From positions 218,504 through 282,503 of the forward strand of contig NZ_LMUJ01000048.1 in NCBI RefSeq assembly GCF_009765975.1: DNA of 64,000 bases. Direction: 5' to 3'. The stretch is from Acidisphaera sp. S103. GTDB lineage: Bacteria; Pseudomonadota; Alphaproteobacteria; Acetobacterales; Acetobacteraceae. The notes beneath the pieces are model-generated. The model was given only the letters and a program-made list of their open reading frames with translations. It was not told the DNA's origin and did no database searches. Each line of letters begins with the position of its first letter. Position 1 is the stretch's first letter. The position numbers and the translations under genes are program-made. Positions 62,201 through 64,000 of this stretch are shown here, piece by piece.

Positions 62201-62904
62201 GCTTTTGGGTCGTGTCCGGTTCGGTTTGGTAAGGCGTTGATGAAGCCCGTGATCGCGTCTTTTGCCTGCCGGCGCAGTTCGGTTGTGACTTTCGCCTGAT
62301 GCAGTCTGGCGGCTTCCAGCACGCCGGGGAGGTGTGGCAGTCCGGGGGCGCCGACGAGGGCTATCAAAATCCGGAATGAGTCGGGTGGCAGCGGGCGGTT
62401 ACGCCAGTCGCTTATGGGGATCGACAGGTGGCTATCGGCGCGTGCGGGATCGCACAGCAGTATCCGCACGATTTCGCCGTTGGTCAGTAGTCCGGCACGC
62501 TCGCCGCGTGATAGCAGAACACGCTGGGCGATACGGGTGGGGCTGGTGCGATGCCCGCGTGGCGATCGGTCAACCGTGTCCAGGTCGGTATCGCCGGCGA
62601 TCGACCATGCGCGCAAACTGGTGCCATTCCGGGATTGCATCAGCCAACCGCCGTCTTCGAGGCCTTCCCTTGTGGTAACTGGGTCCTGGCGCAGCAGGCG
62701 ATGATAGCCGAGGGCATTGGCCAGGCTGGTGGTGACGTGGCGATGGACTCGCTGTGCACCACCACCGCGTAACGATGCACGCAGCGTGTCCCAGCTTGGT
62801 TCGGTGTTGTTCGGCAGGTTAAGCACGCGCGCCAGGCCTTCGTGCAGGAATGGTGCGGTCATTGCCGTGCCCGCCAGGATGCAATCGTCCAGGTCGAGCG
62901 TCAC
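59281..62904 (-). CDS. Eco57I-class adenine DNA methylase of a restriction or defence system
   Basis: A 1207-residue N6-adenine DNA methyltransferase. Motif I is DPATGSGHFLVEACRYL (Asp473), and the catalytic NPPW (VLGNPPWDVML) is at 733-736. Before motif I is GSFYTPHEFVHFLV, the classic approach segment; the C-terminal half holds the target-recognition region. The GTG start at 62904 overlaps the upstream gene's stop (GTGA); the first ATG, MTAPFLHEGL, is 14 residues later. No nuclease motif that I can recognise is attached, so this may be a type IIG enzyme or the methylase of a DISARM-like or similar system. Coupling to a large upstream protein supports a system. Confidence 0.85.
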   Translation of the reverse strand: MTLDLDDCILAGTAMTAPFLHEGLARVLNLPNNTEPSWDTLRASLRGGGAQRVHRHVTTSLANALGYHRLLRQDPVTTREGLEDGGWLMQSRNGTSLRAWSIAGDTDLDTVDRSPRGHRTSPTRIAQRVLLSRGERAGLLTNGEIVRILLCDPARADSHLSIPISDWRNRPLPPDSFRILIALVGAPGLPHLPGVLEAARLHQAKVTTELRRQAKDAITGFINALPNRTGHDPKALWHEGLVLVYRLLFILKMESPTEPGGGFSFASVGLWRTALSPNSALGPLVRRHLDLRHDTGRMLETGLRSLFAIFRDGLTCSELRITPLGGALFGSDTTPLLDRLEWGERAVAILLDHLIWTKTERARVHYGSLDVEDLGSVYEELLEQEPEIATEPMVRTRRGKLESVLPARTEPPNIQPGEFYLRSGMGRKATGSFYTPHEFVHFLVRETLDPKIAALSPPDDPHPARLLTLRIVDPATGSGHFLVEACRYLGEALLTACRLCDERGLHDRIAALPDPDNTVASYLPSRGFSEARARAICRRLVAVHCLYGCDKNQLAVELAKLSLWLESYAEGLPLTFLDHRLVHGDALTGPFFDSLMTLPVTGGPLDPLLARGVSDRLAASLDRARKLVATLNASIGRDIDDLISKQAATKHLGRVLDPLQRLARAWAGAAMRRDRDADDAWLGLATHVATTGAWPGTLTKRQTTLTTAGADAVAWDLVFPEVFPGGFSVVLGNPPWDVMLPNTKDFVADFDPAVLDARTKAQRSAIEQAVLARPDVAAVFQAYRAGFDRTKAIAQRLYTHQRAAGNLDLFHMFAERNIALTSSDGAIGVLMPSAFHANEGTAGLRRLYREETDLRWCLSFENRRRIFDIDSRFKFDLIVAHRPGPSGSMRCGFYLDRIEDAGDPDKIMAYTPAFLDLSGGTGLTPLELRGKADLRVAETFFAQPDRLKTWCQNRHIRFGCDLHMTADAGCFQPAGVAPIVVHEGKTFHQYTDAWDTEPRYSVTRDALKPPIADATRHYRLAFRDIARSNDERTMIACIVPTGVVFGHTATVEKAPWSRPNADALVLCALFNSFPFDWLVRLKAATHLSLYILDAVPVPRFRTAAYRFLTHAALRLSCNHAAYTGLWREYTTGQLSRNGNTGLRPRIDAIVATGYGLTHDQYDHVLRGFSHRSHPDAPALCLAAFDELNALGETRFCQQYDPLAFASA

Positions 62905-64000
62905 GGGACGAGCATCAGCATGCCGAGACGTCGCACGGATGGTGGTGGAAGAGGTGATTGGCTGGCGGTAACGGTGCGAAATCGCGCCAGCACTTCGGCT
63001 GCTTCTCGGCGTTTCGGAACAGGTGTCGATGGATCGGTGGCAAATGCGGACAGGCGTTGTTCGGGTACGGCGCAGGTACGCCAGTCGTCTGGATCGGGGC
63101 CGGTATCGAATAGGTCCCCCATCCACGGCAGCGGCGCGCTGCACAGTTCGGTAGTGCGCCGTTCCAGCCACGTTCGAGCAGCGGCAATGTCTCGGGCAAT
63201 GCGTGCCTGATGATCGAGCGCGAGTTGGTCCGCGATCTGGTCGGCAATGGCCGTCGCAGTCGCGCCCGCAGCTTCGATCGCCGTGGGCGCCCAGTTCGCG
63301 AATTGCCGCTGCCAAAGGTTGGCCCAAGGCGCGGGTTGGTCTGGCAACGCCAAGGGCTGTTCCGTGACCGAACCGTCGGGATAAAGACGAAGGGCGAAGA
63401 TATCGCGCAAGAAGGAGCCGACCTCGACTCTGTAGGTCATCAGCAATGACAGCGTGTCGGATTTCGCGGCGCTGACGCGTCCGGCCCGAACCGAGGCGAT
63501 CGCACGCCGGGTCAGGGGATGGGAACGGCCAGGATACAGCAGTTCACACCCTTGCGCGTCGCGCAACCGAGTGGGATCGTTGGTCATCCGGACTGTGTTC
63601 GTTGCCCAGTCGAAGCCGGGTAGACCGTCGAGGTCTGATGCCCAACCTGTGGGGACGCGATAGGCGTCCGCGTGCGGGATCAGGGCGGACGCAACGAAAG
63701 CGGGTAGATCGATGTCGGTGGCCGTTTGTTCGCCTTGAACGTCCTGTGTTTCTCCACCGGACAGCCAGCCGTGACGGACGGCCATGTGATCGAAGCTCTG
63801 AAACGCTCGGTCGATTTCACGTAACAGATCGCGGTAGGCGTCGCTGTCGGTGTCCTCCGCCGTCAGGTCCAGGGAGTGGATCAGGCGGGGTAGGCTGCTG
63901 AATAGGTCCTCGGCGAAGCCGGTGAACAGCGGTTCGTGCAGGCTGGCGGGGTCGGCGGTGACACCCAGTGTGTTGGGCATGAATGACAGGCAGGAACGGG
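62901..64000 (-). CDS. C-terminal part of a large, probably helicase-related protein, cut by window edge
   Basis: The frame runs from the stop at 62901 to the right edge. An ATG exists at 63980, but the codons before it stay open, so I take this as an internal part of a longer protein. About 366 residues are visible. The tail DPSTPVPKRREAAEVLARFRTV and the RTWLERRTTELC...DDWRTCAVPEQRLSAF region resemble the ends of helicase-related proteins that are found with Eco57I-type methylases; no helicase motif is in view. It overlaps the methylase start by GTGA, so they are made together. Function assignment is tentative. Confidence 0.45.
   Translation of the reverse strand, partial: RSCLSFMPNTLGVTADPASLHEPLFTGFAEDLFSSLPRLIHSLDLTAEDTDSDAYRDLLREIDRAFQSFDHMAVRHGWLSGGETQDVQGEQTATDIDLPAFVASALIPHADAYRVPTGWASDLDGLPGFDWATNTVRMTNDPTRLRDAQGCELLYPGRSHPLTRRAIASVRAGRVSAAKSDTLSLLMTYRVEVGSFLRDIFALRLYPDGSVTEQPLALPDQPAPWANLWQRQFANWAPTAIEAAGATATAIADQIADQLALDHQARIARDIAAARTWLERRTTELCSAPLPWMGDLFDTGPDPDDWRTCAVPEQRLSAFATDPSTPVPKRREAAEVLARFRTVTASQSPLPPPSVRRLGMLMLVP

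Noticed and set aside
62904..63327. Upstream extension of the methylase to 63327
   Set aside because: That stretch is the other frame of the overlapping partner gene and is not homologous; GTG at 62904 gives a GTGA overlap.

Overview
The window is high-G+C chromosomal DNA from an alphaproteobacterium, most likely a member of the Acetobacteraceae (a Rhodopila, Acidisphaera or Roseomonas-like organism). This rests on the gene complement: an Mla lipid-transport set, an intracellular PHB depolymerase, TPR-sulfotransferases, a PEP-CTERM protein, and a vapBC pair. It is inferred, because the window holds no rRNA. I found no rRNA, tRNA, CRISPR array, insertion sequence or prophage. The gene density and ATGA/GTGA overlaps are those of an ordinary chromosome with some accessory patches.

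Layout. 1-3 kb: prmA (cut by the left edge) and a UvrD/PcrA helicase, both on the minus strand. 3.4-12 kb: an accessory stretch with a PEP-CTERM surface protein behind a consensus-like sigma-54 promoter, then one 7.5-kb gene encoding four tandem TPR-sulfotransferase modules. 12-19.5 kb: metF, mlaA-mlaC, a GNAT, a class II aldolase, a rhodanese, a DUF2939 protein, and diaminopropionate ammonia-lyase divergent from a DenD-like epimerase. 20-28 kb: a CLC/CBS channel, a cupin, a GST, PHB depolymerase, a DHA2 drug exporter and an ABC-F ATPase. 28-31 kb: sparse, with a single-domain response regulator and a coiled-coil protein. 31-39 kb: pepA-holC, a Sua5/TsaC protein, an orphan mlaF with a coupled secreted protein, a second cupin, and a PEP-carboxylase-like protein with altered active-site residues. 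39-43 kb: an ArsR/AHSA1 pair, a long inverted repeat, a TetR/CmcJ-type oxygenase divergent pair, vapBC and a GNAT. 43-52 kb: D-aminoacylase plus a small partner, apt, a pdxA2-dtnK-like operon divergent from a class III aminotransferase, an Xre/antitoxin fusion with a toxin relic, and an SDR/S10-carboxypeptidase operon. 52-54.7 kb: an unrecognised protein with a metalloprotease-like motif, next to an HtrA-like protein that has lost its catalytic triad. 54.9-58.3 kb: a creatininase-family hydrolase with a two-subunit molybdenum hydroxylase. 58.4-64 kb: a glycosyltransferase, then an Eco57I-class DNA methylase translationally coupled to a large protein that runs off the right edge and is probably helicase-related; together these look like one end of a restriction or phage-defence locus.

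How genes work together. mlaA, mlaC and mlaF (two sites) belong to the retrograde phospholipid transport system. DtnK/PdxA2 at 46-48 kb and DenD at 18.5 kb are enzymes of four-carbon sugar-acid (threonate/erythronate) catabolism in separate places. The molybdenum hydroxylase and the amidohydrolase-type enzyme form a likely heterocycle or amide degradation unit. The most unusual items are the four-module sulfotransferase, the PEPC-like protein, the pseudoprotease locus and the incomplete methylase locus at the right edge.
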